From Alloalcanivorax marinus (GTDB lineage: Bacteria > Pseudomonadota > Gammaproteobacteria > Pseudomonadales > Alcanivoracaceae), in contig NZ_JADDOL010000023.1 of the NCBI RefSeq assembly GCF_016906305.1, forward strand, positions 1 through 59,102: 59,102 nt of DNA. The letters run 5' to 3'. Positions 1 to 9,078 of the stretch are shown here, piece after piece. A program made the position numbers and the translations under genes. Numbering within the stretch: the stretch's first letter is position 1; the number at the start of each line of letters is the position of its first letter. The notes below the pieces were generated by a model. The model was not told the DNA's origin. It made no database searches and worked only from the letters and a program-made list of their open reading frames with translations.

Positions 1-597
1 TGAGTTTGTCGGCCACCTTTCTCTCTCGCATACCAACCAGATAATCCGGATACCCAAGATTTTCAGGGAGACGTCGAATTCCGTGGTTTCTTCCTGCAGG
101 GCGATGTACGAGAAGCGCTTGAGCAGGGGCACCAGGTCCTCGATGTCGGCGGCCAGGTAGCGGTTGTCGGCGAAGCGGCGGGTGGCCAGTTCCACGAAGC
201 GGAAGGCCACCTGGTGGGCGCCGGGGAGGTCGTCGGCCTGAAAGTATCGCTCCAGTTCGGGCAGCATTTGCGCCAGGTCCTCGATCTGGCCGGGTTGCCA
301 GTCGCGGGCGGCGCGGGCGGCCATGTGGGAGAGCAGCAGGAAGAGAAAGTCGTACAGGTCGCGGACCTCGCTTTCCGTGACCTCGCAGACCCGCGCGCCG
401 CGCCGGGGTTGCAGTTCGATCAGGTGTCGCTTTTCCAGCAGCCTGAAAGCCTCTCGCAGTGAGTTAGTGCTCACATCCAGACTTTTCGCCAGTTCCGCTT
501 CGGGCAGTTTGGTGCCCGGGGCCAGTTCCCCGCGCACGATCCGTTCGCCCAGGTGATCGGCGATCTGTTCACTGAGACTGACGGCTTTCAACGACAT
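1..597 (-). CDS. GntR-family transcriptional regulator, partial (cut by left edge)
   Basis: The visible 199 residues begin at the ATG at 597-595 and run off the left edge without a stop. Residues 1-75 form a winged helix of the GntR type (SEQIADHLGERIVRGEL, then a recognition helix around SLREAFRLLEK); the rest is helical like an FCD ligand-binding domain. It is divergent from alkB with 129 bp between starts, the arrangement known for alkB2-type genes in Alcanivorax, so it is probably the local alkB regulator. Odd: from about position 66 toward 1 the frame reads an unconvincing tail (KILGIRIIW), while the neighbouring frame reads ENLGYPDYLVGMRERK, which looks like the true C-terminus. A one-base deletion near 64-66, real or from sequencing, is possible. 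Confidence 0.8.
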   Translation of the reverse strand, partial: MSLKAVSLSEQIADHLGERIVRGELAPGTKLPEAELAKSLDVSTNSLREAFRLLEKRHLIELQPRRGARVCEVTESEVRDLYDFLFLLLSHMAARAARDWQPGQIEDLAQMLPELERYFQADDLPGAHQVAFRFVELATRRFADNRYLAADIEDLVPLLKRFSYIALQEETTEFDVSLKILGIRIIWLVCERERWPTNS

Positions 598-653
598 CGT
601 TTCCTCCTGAGGGTGGCGGCCATTATCCGCCCGGGGCGGTCCTGTGTCACTAA

Positions 654-674
654 TTGAGTTGTTTGACAATTCAA
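654..674. promoter_or_regulatory. Candidate GntR operator overlapping the alkB promoter
   Basis: TTGAGTTG-N5-CAATTCAA is an imperfect dyad with 7 of 8 bases matching between arms, centred between the divergent gntR and alkB genes. It overlaps the predicted alkB -35 box, so a bound protein would block RNA polymerase. Assigning it to the adjacent GntR protein is inference. Confidence 0.6.
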
Positions 675-690
675 GAAAGGGTGCTAATGT
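663..690 (+). promoter_or_regulatory. Predicted sigma70 promoter of alkB
   Basis: A consensus -35 TTGACA (663-668) is followed after 16 bp by TAATGT (685-690), which is preceded by TG one base upstream (extended -10). It lies 37 bp upstream of the alkB start. Confidence 0.5.
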
Positions 691-726
691 TGCCATCGAG
701 GACTGACAACGTCACGGGAGACCATC

Positions 727-1875
727 ATGTTCGCCAACATGCATTCCGATACCATGCTGAAAATAAAAAAATGGGGGTATCTGGCCTTTTGGGCTCTGGT
801 GCTGCCGCTGTTGCCGATGAGTGCCTTTATCGGGCGCGAGGCCGGGACCCAGGATTACTGGGCCTGGTTCATCTACTTCGTGGTGTTCGGCATCATTCCG
901 GTGCTGGACTATCTGATCGGCAAGGACCCGTCCAACCCGGATGAGGAGGTGCAGGTGCCGTCGCTCAGCCAGGAGCGGCTTTACACCTATTCCCTGTTCC
1001 TCATGGGTTTCCTGTGGTTGGCGGTGTTGTTCTTCGCCGGCTGGGTGTTCGTGAACAACGACTATTCCTGGTTCGGCCAGTTGGGCTGGATCATTTCCAT
1101 CGGCACCGTGGGCGGCATCATCGCCATCAACCTGGGCCACGAGTTCGTGCACAAGGACCCCAAGCTGGAGAACTGGATGGGCGGGCTGCTGCTGTCGTCG
1201 GTGACCTACGCGGGCTTCAAGGTGGAGCATGTGCGCGGCCACCATGTGCACGTGTCCACGCCGGAGGACGCGTCGTCCTCCCAGTACAACCAGGGGCTCT
1301 ATGAATTCCTGCCCCATGCGTTCAAGCACAACTTCCTGAACGCCTGGAAGCTGGAGAAGCAGTACCTGGAGCGCAAGGGTAAGAAGAACCTGAGCGTCCA
1401 CAACGAGCTGATCTGGTGGTATGCCATTTCCGCGCTGTTCGCGGTGGCCTTTGGGCTGGCGTTCGGTTGGATGGGCGTGCTGTTCTTCGTGGCGCAGAGC
1501 TTCGTGGCCGCCTTCACCCTGGAAGTGATCAACTACATCGAGCACTACGGCCTGCATCGCCGGGTCAAGGACAACGGCCGCTACGAGCGGGTGACGCCGG
1601 CGCACAGCTGGAATTCCAACTACCTGCTCACCAACCTGGCCCTGTTCCAGCTGCAGCGGCACAGCGACCATCACGCCTACGCCAAGCGCCGCTATCAGGT
1701 GCTGCGTCATTACGACGAGAGCCCGCAGCTGCCGGGCGGGTACGCGGCCATGTACGTGCTGGCGTTGGTGCCGCCGCTGTGGAAGAAGGTGATGAACCCG
1801 CGGGTGGAAGCCTATTACGAGGGCGAGATGGATCAGCTGTTCCGCGATGGACGCCGGGTCAACAACATCGCCTGA
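727..1875 (+). CDS. alkB: Alkane 1-monooxygenase AlkB
   Basis: Integral-membrane non-haem di-iron hydroxylase that oxidises the terminal methyl of n-alkanes to 1-alkanols using electrons from rubredoxin. The 382-residue length is usual for the family. All diagnostic motifs are present: HEFVHK (138-143), EHVRGHH (167-173), NYIEHYGL (269-276) and LQRHSDHHA (309-317). Hydrophobic segments precede the first His box. The ATG at 727 follows a GGGAGA ribosome site. No rubredoxin, rubredoxin reductase or alcohol dehydrogenase gene lies nearby, so electron transfer partners must be encoded elsewhere; that and the adjacent GntR gene resemble the alkB2 locus rather than the alkBGHJ operon of Alcanivorax borkumensis. 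Confidence 0.97.
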   Translation: MFANMHSDTMLKIKKWGYLAFWALVLPLLPMSAFIGREAGTQDYWAWFIYFVVFGIIPVLDYLIGKDPSNPDEEVQVPSLSQERLYTYSLFLMGFLWLAVLFFAGWVFVNNDYSWFGQLGWIISIGTVGGIIAINLGHEFVHKDPKLENWMGGLLLSSVTYAGFKVEHVRGHHVHVSTPEDASSSQYNQGLYEFLPHAFKHNFLNAWKLEKQYLERKGKKNLSVHNELIWWYAISALFAVAFGLAFGWMGVLFFVAQSFVAAFTLEVINYIEHYGLHRRVKDNGRYERVTPAHSWNSNYLLTNLALFQLQRHSDHHAYAKRRYQVLRHYDESPQLPGGYAAMYVLALVPPLWKKVMNPRVEAYYEGEMDQLFRDGRRVNNIA

Positions 1876-1906
1876 GGGGCGTGGCGACGGCGCGGCCCAT
1901 GGGGCG

Positions 1907-1940
1907 CGCGCCGGATCGCGGCGGGACCGCCGCTCCTACG
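1907..1940 (-). repeat. REP-like palindromic element
   Basis: Between alkB and the MFS gene lies a short imperfect palindrome whose core is GCGGCGG-GA-CCGCCGC (1918-1933), flanked on the minus strand by GTAGGAGC. This resembles the REP units of Pseudomonas and relatives (GTAGGAGCGG-type head). It overlaps the stop codon of the MFS gene. I saw no second copy in the window. Confidence 0.5.
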
Positions 1941-3195
1941 GTTTGGTGGGGGGCGGGGCGTCCGCCGCCACGTCCTCGATGCGGTCCACCTTGCGCAGCG
2001 CCGGGAAGGCGCTCATCCACAGGCCCACCACCGCCAGGGTGCCCACCCCGCCGATCACCGCCGCCGGCACCGTGCCGAACCAGGACGCGGTGACCCCGGA
2101 TTCGAACTCGCCCAGCTCGTTAGAGGCGCCGATGAACAGCATGTTCACGGCGTTGACGCGGCCGCGCATGGCGTCCGGGGTGGCCAGCTGCAGCAGGGTC
2201 AGGCGCACGTACACGCTGATCATGTCGGCGGCGCCGGCCACGAACAGGGCCGCGAACGACAGCCAGAATTCCCGCGACAGGGCGAACACGATATTGGCCA
2301 CGCCGAACACCGCCACCGCCGCGAACATCACCAGGCCGGCCCGGCGCTGGATGGCGCGCATGCCCAGATAAAGCCCCATCACGAAGGCGCCGGCGGCGAT
2401 GGCGCTGCGCAGGGCGCCCAGCCCTTCCGGCCCCACGTTCAGCACTTCCTCGGCGTACACCGGCAGCAAGGCGGTGATGCCACCGAACAACACCGCGAAC
2501 AGGTCCAGGGAGATAATGCCCAGAATCACCGGCTTGTGGCGGATGTAGAGAATGCCGGCGGTAAAGCGCCGCCAGGCGCTGGCTTCCGCCGGTGCCGGAT
2601 CCCCCCGGTAACGCAGGCGCACCGCGAACAGCATCAGCACACCCAGCACGAACAGGCTCAGGGTGACGCAGTAGGCCACCACCGGGCCCAGCGGGTAGAG
2701 CAGACCGCCGGCCACCGGGCCGCCGATCACCGCGATCTTCATGATCGAGGAGTTCAGGGCGATGGCCTTGCCCAGCAGGCCGCGCGGCACGATCTGCGGC
2801 AGCAGGCTTTGCAGGGTGGGGCCGGTGAAGGCGCGGGCGGCGCCGAACAGCACCAGCACCGCATAGAACAGCCGGACGTCGGTGTCGGCGCGCCAGGACA
2901 GTACCATCAGCAGGGCGCTGCACAGCGCCTGCACGCCCCAGCTGAAATGCAGCAGCAGGCGCCGGTCGAGGCGGTCCACCAGGTCGCCGGCGGGCAGCAA
3001 CAGGACCACCATGGGCAGAAACTGGGCCAGCCCCACATAGCCCAACGACAGCGGGTCGCGGGTCAGGGCGTAGACCTGCCAGGCGACGATGATGGCCTGG
3101 ATCTGCATGGCCGCCGAGGCGAACAGCCGGGCGACCAGAAAGGGAACGAAACCGGGTTGGCGGTAGACGGCCGTGGCCGGATCGGAAACCGTCAT
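1936..3195 (-). CDS. MFS transporter (EntS/MFS_3-like)
   Basis: About 419 residues with the alternating hydrophobic segments of a 12-helix major facilitator and a loop 2-3 motif of the D-x-x-DRLDRR type (GDLVDRLDRRLLL). The sequence character (VARLFASAAMQIQAIIVAWQVY, then FTGPTLQSLLPQ) fits the MFS_3 group containing the enterobactin exporter EntS; the substrate is not deducible. I chose the ATG at 3195. An in-frame TTG at 3231 sits 4 bases after AAGGTGA and would add 12 residues, but a perfect inverted repeat lies there and is better read as an operator. The gene is downstream of trkH on the same strand, separated by about 80 bp. Confidence 0.82.
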   Translation of the reverse strand: MTVSDPATAVYRQPGFVPFLVARLFASAAMQIQAIIVAWQVYALTRDPLSLGYVGLAQFLPMVVLLLPAGDLVDRLDRRLLLHFSWGVQALCSALLMVLSWRADTDVRLFYAVLVLFGAARAFTGPTLQSLLPQIVPRGLLGKAIALNSSIMKIAVIGGPVAGGLLYPLGPVVAYCVTLSLFVLGVLMLFAVRLRYRGDPAPAEASAWRRFTAGILYIRHKPVILGIISLDLFAVLFGGITALLPVYAEEVLNVGPEGLGALRSAIAAGAFVMGLYLGMRAIQRRAGLVMFAAVAVFGVANIVFALSREFWLSFAALFVAGAADMISVYVRLTLLQLATPDAMRGRVNAVNMLFIGASNELGEFESGVTASWFGTVPAAVIGGVGTLAVVGLWMSAFPALRKVDRIEDVAADAPPPTKP

Positions 3196-3228
3196 GCGGG
3201 ACCTGTGGCGGGCGGAGGGCCGCTCAAT

Positions 3229-3248
3229 CAATCACCTTCCGGTGATTG
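3229..3248. promoter_or_regulatory. Perfect inverted repeat upstream of the MFS gene
   Basis: CAATCACC-TTCC-GGTGATTG is an 8-bp perfect inverted repeat with a 4-base spacer, 34 bp upstream of the chosen MFS start. On the minus strand TTGACC directly precedes it, so it would lie in a promoter spacer, a position typical of MerR-family operators. No T-run follows, so it is not a terminator for trkH. The cognate regulator is unknown. Confidence 0.45.
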
Positions 3249-3278
3249 GGTCAAGTTCCCGACCTACTGTTTCCAGGC

Positions 3279-4730
3279 CTACTGCTTCCAAAACAGCGGC
3301 GTGAACAGCACCAGGAAGGTAAAGATCTCCAGCCGGCCCAGCAGCATCAGCAGAGTCATCATCCACTTGGCTTCCGGGGTGATGTTGGCGAAGCCGGCGC
3401 CCACCTGGCCGATGCCCACGCCCAGGTTGTTGATGGAGGCGGCCACGGCGCTGACGGCGGTGGTCAGGTCCATGCCGGTGACGGTGAACAGCAGGGTAAA
3501 GATCACCGAGATGGTGATGTACACGCCGACGAAGCCCCACACCGCCTGCAGCACCCGGTCGTTGACCACGTGCTTGCCGAAGCGCAGCGCGAACACGCCA
3601 TTGGGATAGATCAGCCGGCGCAGCTCACGCAGGCTGTGGCGGGCCACCAGGGCGGCGCGCACCGCTTTCATGCCGCCGCCGGTGGAGCCGGCGCAACCGC
3701 CGATAAAGCTGATCAGCACCAGCAGATAGGGGATGTAGCCGGGCCAGGCGGCGGCATTGGTGCTGGTCAGCCCGGTGCCGGTGCCGAACGAGGCCACCTG
3801 GAAGGCGGCATGGCGGAACGCCTGGTCCGCCGGGTCGTGGACGTGGAACACCATCAGCCCGAACCCGACCAGCAGAATGTAGAGCAGCATCAGGCCCATG
3901 AAGAAGCGGAATTCCGGATCGCGCACGAAGGTCAGCAGCGAGCGGCTGCGCCAGGCGGCGAAGTGCAGCGCGAAGTTGACGCCGCCGATCAGGATGAACA
4001 CCGTCGCCACCCAGTCGATGGCGGCGTTGTCCCAGTAGGCCATGGAGGCGTCGTGGGTGGAAAAGCCACCGGTGGAGACGGTGCTGAAGCTGTGGCAGAT
4101 GGCGTCGAACAGGGTCATGCCGGCGGCCCAGTAGGCCAGCGCGCAGACCACGGTGATCGCCAGGTACACGTACCACAGGGCCTTGGCGGTCTCGGCGATG
4201 CGCGGGGTCAGCTTGGCCTCTTTCATGGGGCCGGGGATTTCCGCCTTGTAGAGCTGCATGCCACCGATGCCCAGCATGGGCAGAATCGCCACCGCCAGCA
4301 CGATCACGCCCATGCCGCCGAGCCATTGCAGCTGCTGGCGGTAGAACAATACCGACGGTGGCAGGTTGTCGATGCCGGACAGAATGGTGGCGCCGGTGGT
4401 GGTCAGCCCCGATACGGACTCGAACACCGCGTCGGTGAAGCCCACCGGCACCGCGTCGGAGATCAGCAGCGGCAGCGCACCGATCAGGCCCAGCACCGAC
4501 CAGAACAGGGTCACCACCAGAAAGCCGTCGCGGGTTTGCAGCTCGGCGCGGTGGCGGAAGAACGGCAGCCACAGGGTCAGGCCCAGCAGCAGGGAAATGC
4601 AGAACGAGGTCAGAAACGGCCCTTCGGTGCCGTCGCCGTAAAAAAACGCCACCGCCACCGGCGGCATCATGGTGAAGCTGAACACCACCAGCAGCAGACC
4701 GAGCACCTTGGAAATCAGCGCGAAATGCAT
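3279..4730 (-). CDS. trkH: Trk potassium transport protein TrkH
   Basis: Membrane pore subunit of the Trk K+ uptake system, 483 residues as usual. Its four pore-loop repeats are visible with the selectivity-filter glycines: TTTGAT (110-115), STGGFS (219-224), GTGTGL (316-321) and NNLGVGIG (434-441). ATG at 4730 follows an AGGG site and lies 9 bp after the trkA stop, so the two subunits are co-transcribed with def-fmt-rsmB upstream. TrkA gates the channel from the cytoplasmic side by nucleotide binding. Confidence 0.96.
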   Translation of the reverse strand: MHFALISKVLGLLLVVFSFTMMPPVAVAFFYGDGTEGPFLTSFCISLLLGLTLWLPFFRHRAELQTRDGFLVVTLFWSVLGLIGALPLLISDAVPVGFTDAVFESVSGLTTTGATILSGIDNLPPSVLFYRQQLQWLGGMGVIVLAVAILPMLGIGGMQLYKAEIPGPMKEAKLTPRIAETAKALWYVYLAITVVCALAYWAAGMTLFDAICHSFSTVSTGGFSTHDASMAYWDNAAIDWVATVFILIGGVNFALHFAAWRSRSLLTFVRDPEFRFFMGLMLLYILLVGFGLMVFHVHDPADQAFRHAAFQVASFGTGTGLTSTNAAAWPGYIPYLLVLISFIGGCAGSTGGGMKAVRAALVARHSLRELRRLIYPNGVFALRFGKHVVNDRVLQAVWGFVGVYITISVIFTLLFTVTGMDLTTAVSAVAASINNLGVGIGQVGAGFANITPEAKWMMTLLMLLGRLEIFTFLVLFTPLFWKQ

Positions 4731-4739
4731 CGGCCGGCC

Positions 4740-6116
4740 CTAGAAGAAGGTGAACCCGACCTGGAACAACTTCTCCACGTCGCGGGTCCGCCGTTTGTCG
4801 ATCAGGAACAGAATCACGTGGTCGTCCGGCTCAATCACCAGATCGTCGTGGGCGATCAGCACCTTTTCGCCGCGCACGATGGCGCCGATGGTGGTGCCCT
4901 CCGGCAGGTCGATGTCCTCGATGGCGCGGCCCACCACCTTGGACGACTTGGCGTCGCCGTGGGCGATGGCCTCGATGGCCTCCGCCGCGCCGCGGCGCAG
5001 GGAGTAAACGTTGACCACGTCGCCCCGCCGCACATGGGTAAGCAGGCTGCCGATGGTGGACTGCTGCGGCGAGATGGCGATGTCGATGTCGTGGCCCTGC
5101 ACCAGATCCACGTAGGCCGGGTTGGCGATCAGCGTCATCACCTTGCGCGCGCCCAACCGCTTGGCCAGCAGCGAGGCCATGATGTTGGCTTCGTCGTCGT
5201 TGGTCAGCGCGCAGAACACGTCGGTGTTTTCGATGTTGGCTTTGAGCAGCTCATCCCGGTCGGTGCCCAGGCCCTGCAGCACCACGGTGTGGTCCAGCTT
5301 CTCGCCAAGCCACTCGGCGCGCTGCGGCGAACGCTCGATCAGCTTCACGTTGTAGCGGTGTTGGATGCTCTTGGCCAGCCGGTAGCCGATGTTGCCGCCG
5401 CCGGCGATCAGCACCCGTTTGTAATTGTGCTCCAAGCGGCGCAGCTCGCTCATTACCGCGCGGATGTCGTTCTTGGCGGCGATGAAGAACACCTCGTCGT
5501 CCGCCTCGATCACCGTATTGCCTTCCGGAATGATCGGCCGGTTGCGGCGGAAGATCGCCGCCACCCGGGTGTCCACGTTGGGCATGTGCTTGCGCAGTTC
5601 GCGCAGCTCGTTGCCCACCAGCGGGCCACCGTAATAGGCGCGCACCGCCACCAACTGCACCCGGCCGCCGGCGAAGTTCACCACCTGCAACGCGCCCGGG
5701 TGTTCGATCAGCCGCTTGATGTAGTCGGTGACCACCTGCTCGGGGCTGATGATCACGTCGATGGGAATGGCGCTTTCGTTGAACAGCTTGTCGCCGCGGG
5801 CGGTGTAATTGGCGGAGCGGATACGGGCGATCTTGGTGGGGGTGCGGAACAGGGTGTAAGCGACCTGGCAGGCGACCATGTTCGCTTCGTCGGAATTGGT
5901 CACCGCGATCAGCATGTCGGCGTCTTCGGCGCCGGCATCCTTGAGCACCCAGGGGTAACAGCCCATCCCCTGCACGGTGCCGATGTCGAGGCGGTCGCCC
6001 AGCTCCCGCAACCGCTCGCCGTCGATATCGATGACGGTGATGTCGTTGCGTTCCCCCGCCAGGTTCTCCGCCAGGGTGCCGCCCACCTGGCCGGCACCGA
6101 GAATGATGATCTTCAT
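4740..6116 (-). CDS. trkA: Trk system potassium uptake regulator TrkA
   Basis: Cytoplasmic NAD(H)/ATP-binding peripheral subunit of the Trk K+ transporter, 458 residues as in E. coli. It has two tandem RCK units: the first begins with GAGQVGG (7-13) and ends its second strand with the acidic VIDID (28-32), the second starts at GGGNIG (239-244). Each is followed by a TrkA_C domain. The start overlaps the rsmB stop by 4 bp (ATGA), indicating translational coupling. Confidence 0.97.
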   Translation of the reverse strand: MKIIILGAGQVGGTLAENLAGERNDITVIDIDGERLRELGDRLDIGTVQGMGCYPWVLKDAGAEDADMLIAVTNSDEANMVACQVAYTLFRTPTKIARIRSANYTARGDKLFNESAIPIDVIISPEQVVTDYIKRLIEHPGALQVVNFAGGRVQLVAVRAYYGGPLVGNELRELRKHMPNVDTRVAAIFRRNRPIIPEGNTVIEADDEVFFIAAKNDIRAVMSELRRLEHNYKRVLIAGGGNIGYRLAKSIQHRYNVKLIERSPQRAEWLGEKLDHTVVLQGLGTDRDELLKANIENTDVFCALTNDDEANIMASLLAKRLGARKVMTLIANPAYVDLVQGHDIDIAISPQQSTIGSLLTHVRRGDVVNVYSLRRGAAEAIEAIAHGDAKSSKVVGRAIEDIDLPEGTTIGAIVRGEKVLIAHDDLVIEPDDHVILFLIDKRRTRDVEKLFQVGFTFF

Positions 6117-7456
6117 GATCCGGGATTGATCGCCTTCTTGTTGGGGCCGCCCTGGTCCGGACTCGCTTTATCCAGACAGGCCAGGTAGAAGCCGTCCGGG
6201 CCACCGTCGCGGGGCAGCAATTGCCAGCCCGCCGTTACCGCCACCGCCGTGTCCGGCCGTGGCGTGCGGTCCCGGGCGTCGTCGGTGCGCGCCAGAAACG
6301 CGTCCACCTGCTGGTCGTTCTCCGCGCGCAGCACCGAGCAGGTGGCGTACACCAGCCGGCCCCCGGGCCGTAGCAGCGGCCATAGTGCATCCAGCATCCG
6401 CGCTTGTAAATCCACCAGCGGCGGGATGTCCGCCCGGCGCCGGTGCCACTTCACGTCCGGCTGGCGGCGCAGGATGCCGGTGGCGGAACAGGGCGCGTCC
6501 AGCAGGATGGCGTCGAACGGTTCGCCGTCCCACCAGCCGCTCGGGTCGGCGGCGTCGCCCACGCGCGGGTCGGCCTCCACGCCCAGCCGCGCCAGGGTGT
6601 CGCGCACGCGGGCCAGGCGCCCTTCCGCCAGATCAAGAGCGGTGACCCGGGCGTCCGGGAACGCTTCCAGAATCTGGCCGGTCTTGCCGCCGGGCGCGGC
6701 GCAGGCGTCCAGCACCCGGCCGCCGGCGGGCACGTTCAGATATTCCGCCGGCAGTTGCGCGGCTTCGTCCTGCACCGAGAAAGCGCCGGTCTCGAAGTCC
6801 GGCAACGCCGTCACCGGGCGCGGCGGGCTCAGGTACAGACTCCAGGGCGCCAGTTCGCCGGGGCGGGCGCCGTCGCCCAGCAATGCCACGGCCTGCTCGC
6901 GAGTCTGCCGCCGGCGGTCCACGCGCAGCGTGAAGGGGGGCGGCGCCAGGCTGGCCTGGACCAGCTCATCGGCCTGCGCCGGCCAGTCTTCCTGGAGCTG
7001 GCGCCACAGCCAGTCCGGCAGGGAGCCGGCCACCGCCGGCGGGTAGTCGGCGAAGACGGTGGCGGCGTCGGTGCGGTCGGCCTTGCGCAGCACCGCGTTG
7101 GCCAGGCCGCTGGCCCAGCCGGCCTTGAGGCGCCGGCACAGTTCCGGGTAGGCGTTGACCACCGCGTGGGCCGGCCGCTCGCTGAACCACAGCTCATAGA
7201 TGCCGCACAGCAGCGCCAGCCGCACCGGCTGGGCCTTGGCCTTGAGGGGCTTGTCGAGCTGGTCGTTGAGCCACTGATTGAGCGGGCGCAGGTAGCGGCA
7301 CACGCCGAAGCACAGGTCGCGGGTGAGGCCGCCGGCGCTGCCGTCGGGGACGCCCCGGCGCAGCACTTCGCGCAGGCTGGCGCCATCGCCCTGGCCGGGC
7401 AGTACGCGGTTGAGGGCGCGCACCGCCGCCAGGCGGGGATCCGGGCTTTCAGCCAA
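6113..7456 (-). CDS. rsmB: 16S rRNA (cytosine(967)-C5)-methyltransferase RsmB
   Basis: Methylates C967 of 16S rRNA with S-adenosylmethionine. The N-terminal third is a NusB-like helical domain ([14 protein letters not shown] about 46-60). The catalytic domain carries the SAM motif [10 protein letters not shown] (251-260), the DAPCSATG motif with Cys323 and the ATCS motif with Cys373, the two cysteines used by m5C methyltransferases. The start is a TTG at 7456, supported by AGGAG 7 bases upstream, and overlaps the last 8 bp of fmt. The 447-residue length is normal. Confidence 0.96.
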   Translation of the reverse strand: MAESPDPRLAAVRALNRVLPGQGDGASLREVLRRGVPDGSAGGLTRDLCFGVCRYLRPLNQWLNDQLDKPLKAKAQPVRLALLCGIYELWFSERPAHAVVNAYPELCRRLKAGWASGLANAVLRKADRTDAATVFADYPPAVAGSLPDWLWRQLQEDWPAQADELVQASLAPPPFTLRVDRRRQTREQAVALLGDGARPGELAPWSLYLSPPRPVTALPDFETGAFSVQDEAAQLPAEYLNVPAGGRVLDACAAPGGKTGQILEAFPDARVTALDLAEGRLARVRDTLARLGVEADPRVGDAADPSGWWDGEPFDAILLDAPCSATGILRRQPDVKWHRRRADIPPLVDLQARMLDALWPLLRPGGRLVYATCSVLRAENDQQVDAFLARTDDARDRTPRPDTAVAVTAGWQLLPRDGGPDGFYLACLDKASPDQGGPNKKAINPGS

Positions 7457-8405
7457 GGAAGGCTCCTGGTTGGAACAGATCGGGATGGCCGCGGCGGATT
7501 TCCGCCACGGTCAGGGATTTCTTGCCGGGCAACTGCAGCCGGGTCAGGCGCACGGCGCCGTCGCCGCAGGCCACCAGCAGACCGTCGTCGCCGACGGTGA
7601 GAATGCGCCCCGGCTCGGCCTCGTCGTCGCCGGCTTCGGGGGCTTCTTCCGCGCCCCAGATGCGCAGCGGCTGGCCGTTCAGCTCGACCCAGGCCACCGG
7701 CCAGGGGTTGAAGGCGCGCACCCGGTTGACGATGCCCCGCGCCGGCAGACCGAAGTCGATGCGGGCGCCGGGCTTGCTCAGCTTGTGTGCATAGGTGACG
7801 CCGTCCTCGGGCTGGGGCTCGGCCCGTGCCAGGTGGCCGGGCAGATCGTCCAGCACGGTGGCCAGCAGGCGCGCGCCCTGGGCGGCCAGGCGGTCGTGCA
7901 GCTCGCCGCCGGTCTCCCGATCGCCGATGGTCAGCGCCTCGCCGAGCAGCATGGGACCGGTGTCCAGGCCCGCGTCCATCTTCATGATGGTGTTGCCGGT
8001 CTCGGTGTCGCCGGCCACGATCGCCCACTGGATCGGCGCCGCGCCGCGCCAGCGCGGCAGCAGCGAACCGTGCACGTTGACGCAAGCGAGACGAGGCAGG
8101 TCGAGCACCGCGCGGGGAATGATCAGGCCGTAGGCCACCACGATCAGGGCATCCAGGTCCAGGTCGGCGATCTGGCGCTGAATCTCATCGCCTTTCAGGG
8201 ATTCCGGCTGCAGCACCGGCAGGTCGTGGGCCAGCGCCAGCTGTTTCACCGGGCTTTGCACCACCTTCTTGCCGCGCCCGGCACCCCGGTCGGGCTGGGT
8301 GAGTACGGCGGCGATCTCATGGGGGCCGTCGATCAGCGCCTGCAGGCTGACGGCGGCGAAATCCGGGGTGCCGGCGAACGCGAGTCGGAGAGGGGAAGTG
8401 CTCAT
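7449..8405 (-). CDS. fmt: Methionyl-tRNA formyltransferase
   Basis: Transfers a formyl group from 10-formyl-tetrahydrofolate to Met-tRNA for translation initiation. The N-terminal Rossmann-like domain has the signature [17 protein letters not shown]; Asn110, His112 and Asp148 align with the catalytic triad (Asn106/His108/Asp144 in E. coli). The C-terminal oligonucleotide-binding domain follows from about residue 205. 318 residues. The ATG at 8405 overlaps the def stop by 4 bp, so formylation and deformylation genes are coupled, the near-universal bacterial pairing. Confidence 0.97.
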   Translation of the reverse strand: MSTSPLRLAFAGTPDFAAVSLQALIDGPHEIAAVLTQPDRGAGRGKKVVQSPVKQLALAHDLPVLQPESLKGDEIQRQIADLDLDALIVVAYGLIIPRAVLDLPRLACVNVHGSLLPRWRGAAPIQWAIVAGDTETGNTIMKMDAGLDTGPMLLGEALTIGDRETGGELHDRLAAQGARLLATVLDDLPGHLARAEPQPEDGVTYAHKLSKPGARIDFGLPARGIVNRVRAFNPWPVAWVELNGQPLRIWGAEEAPEAGDDEAEPGRILTVGDDGLLVACGDGAVRLTRLQLPGKKSLTVAEIRRGHPDLFQPGAFLG

Positions 8406-8911
8406 CCGGCGTTCTGGCGGTGGATTTTCTGGAGTTTCTTCTTGATCCGGTCGCGCTTCAGCCGCGACACGTAATCGACGAACAGCTTGCCGTCCAGATG
8501 GTCGATCTCGTGCTGGATGCAGGTGGCCAGGATGCCGTCGGTGACGATCTCGAAGGGCTCGCCGTTCCGGTCCAGGGCATTGATGCGCACCTTGGCCGGG
8601 CGCTGCACTTCCTCGTAGAAACCGGGCACCGACAGGCAGCCTTCCTCGTAGGGGGCCAGGTCCTCGGTAAGCGGGGTAATCTCCGGATTGATGAACACCA
8701 GGGGCTCGTCGCGGGCCTCGGACACGTCGATCACCAGCAGCCGCTGGTGCACGTTGACCTGGGTGGCCGCCAGGCCGATACCGGACGCGTCGTACATGGT
8801 CTCGATCATGTCGTCGATCAGTTTGCGAAGCGCGTCATCCACCTGCTCCACCGGTTTTGCTACGGTGCGAAGCCGTGGGTCGGGAAATTCCAGTATCTCC
8901 AGCTTTGCCAT
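8402..8911 (-). CDS. def: Peptide deformylase
   Basis: Metallohydrolase that removes the N-formyl group from nascent proteins. The three family motifs are intact: GIGLAATQ (44-51), EGCLS with metal-ligand Cys92 (90-94) and HEIDH (134-138). 169 residues, typical of type I enzymes. First gene of the leftward def-fmt-rsmB-trkA-trkH series, divergent from the LysM gene. Confidence 0.98.
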   Translation of the reverse strand: MAKLEILEFPDPRLRTVAKPVEQVDDALRKLIDDMIETMYDASGIGLAATQVNVHQRLLVIDVSEARDEPLVFINPEITPLTEDLAPYEEGCLSVPGFYEEVQRPAKVRINALDRNGEPFEIVTDGILATCIQHEIDHLDGKLFVDYVSRLKRDRIKKKLQKIHRQNAG

Positions 8912-9031
8912 GGGGCTCCCGTGGGTCTCTTTTACGGACGAACAGCTACTTGCGAAGCTGCTTTAAATTCGGTTGCTAAATCTATGATCGCGTTGCTAAT
9001 ATCCGAGAACGACTGTGCTCGATCCGGGGGT

Positions 9032-9053
9032 GCGTCCGCCTTCTCGCGGACGC
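9032..9053 (+). repeat. Perfect hairpin in the leader of the LysM gene
   Basis: GCGTCCGC-CTTCTC-GCGGACGC is an 8-bp perfect stem with a 6-base loop, ending 25 bases before the start at 9079. No T-run follows on either strand, so it is not a standard terminator. It may affect leader mRNA stability or be a protein site. Confidence 0.5.
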
Positions 9054-9078
9054 CGATAATGATAAAAGGAATCCGCTG

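Noticed and set aside
727-1875. alkBGHJ-type operon
   Set aside because: No rubredoxin, aldehyde or alcohol dehydrogenase follows alkB; the next gene is an MFS transporter on the other strand.
3246-6188. Very long open frame (980 codons) antisense to trkH and trkA
   Set aside because: His/Gln/Gly-rich composition typical of the reverse complement of GC-rich genes; trkH and trkA are certain.
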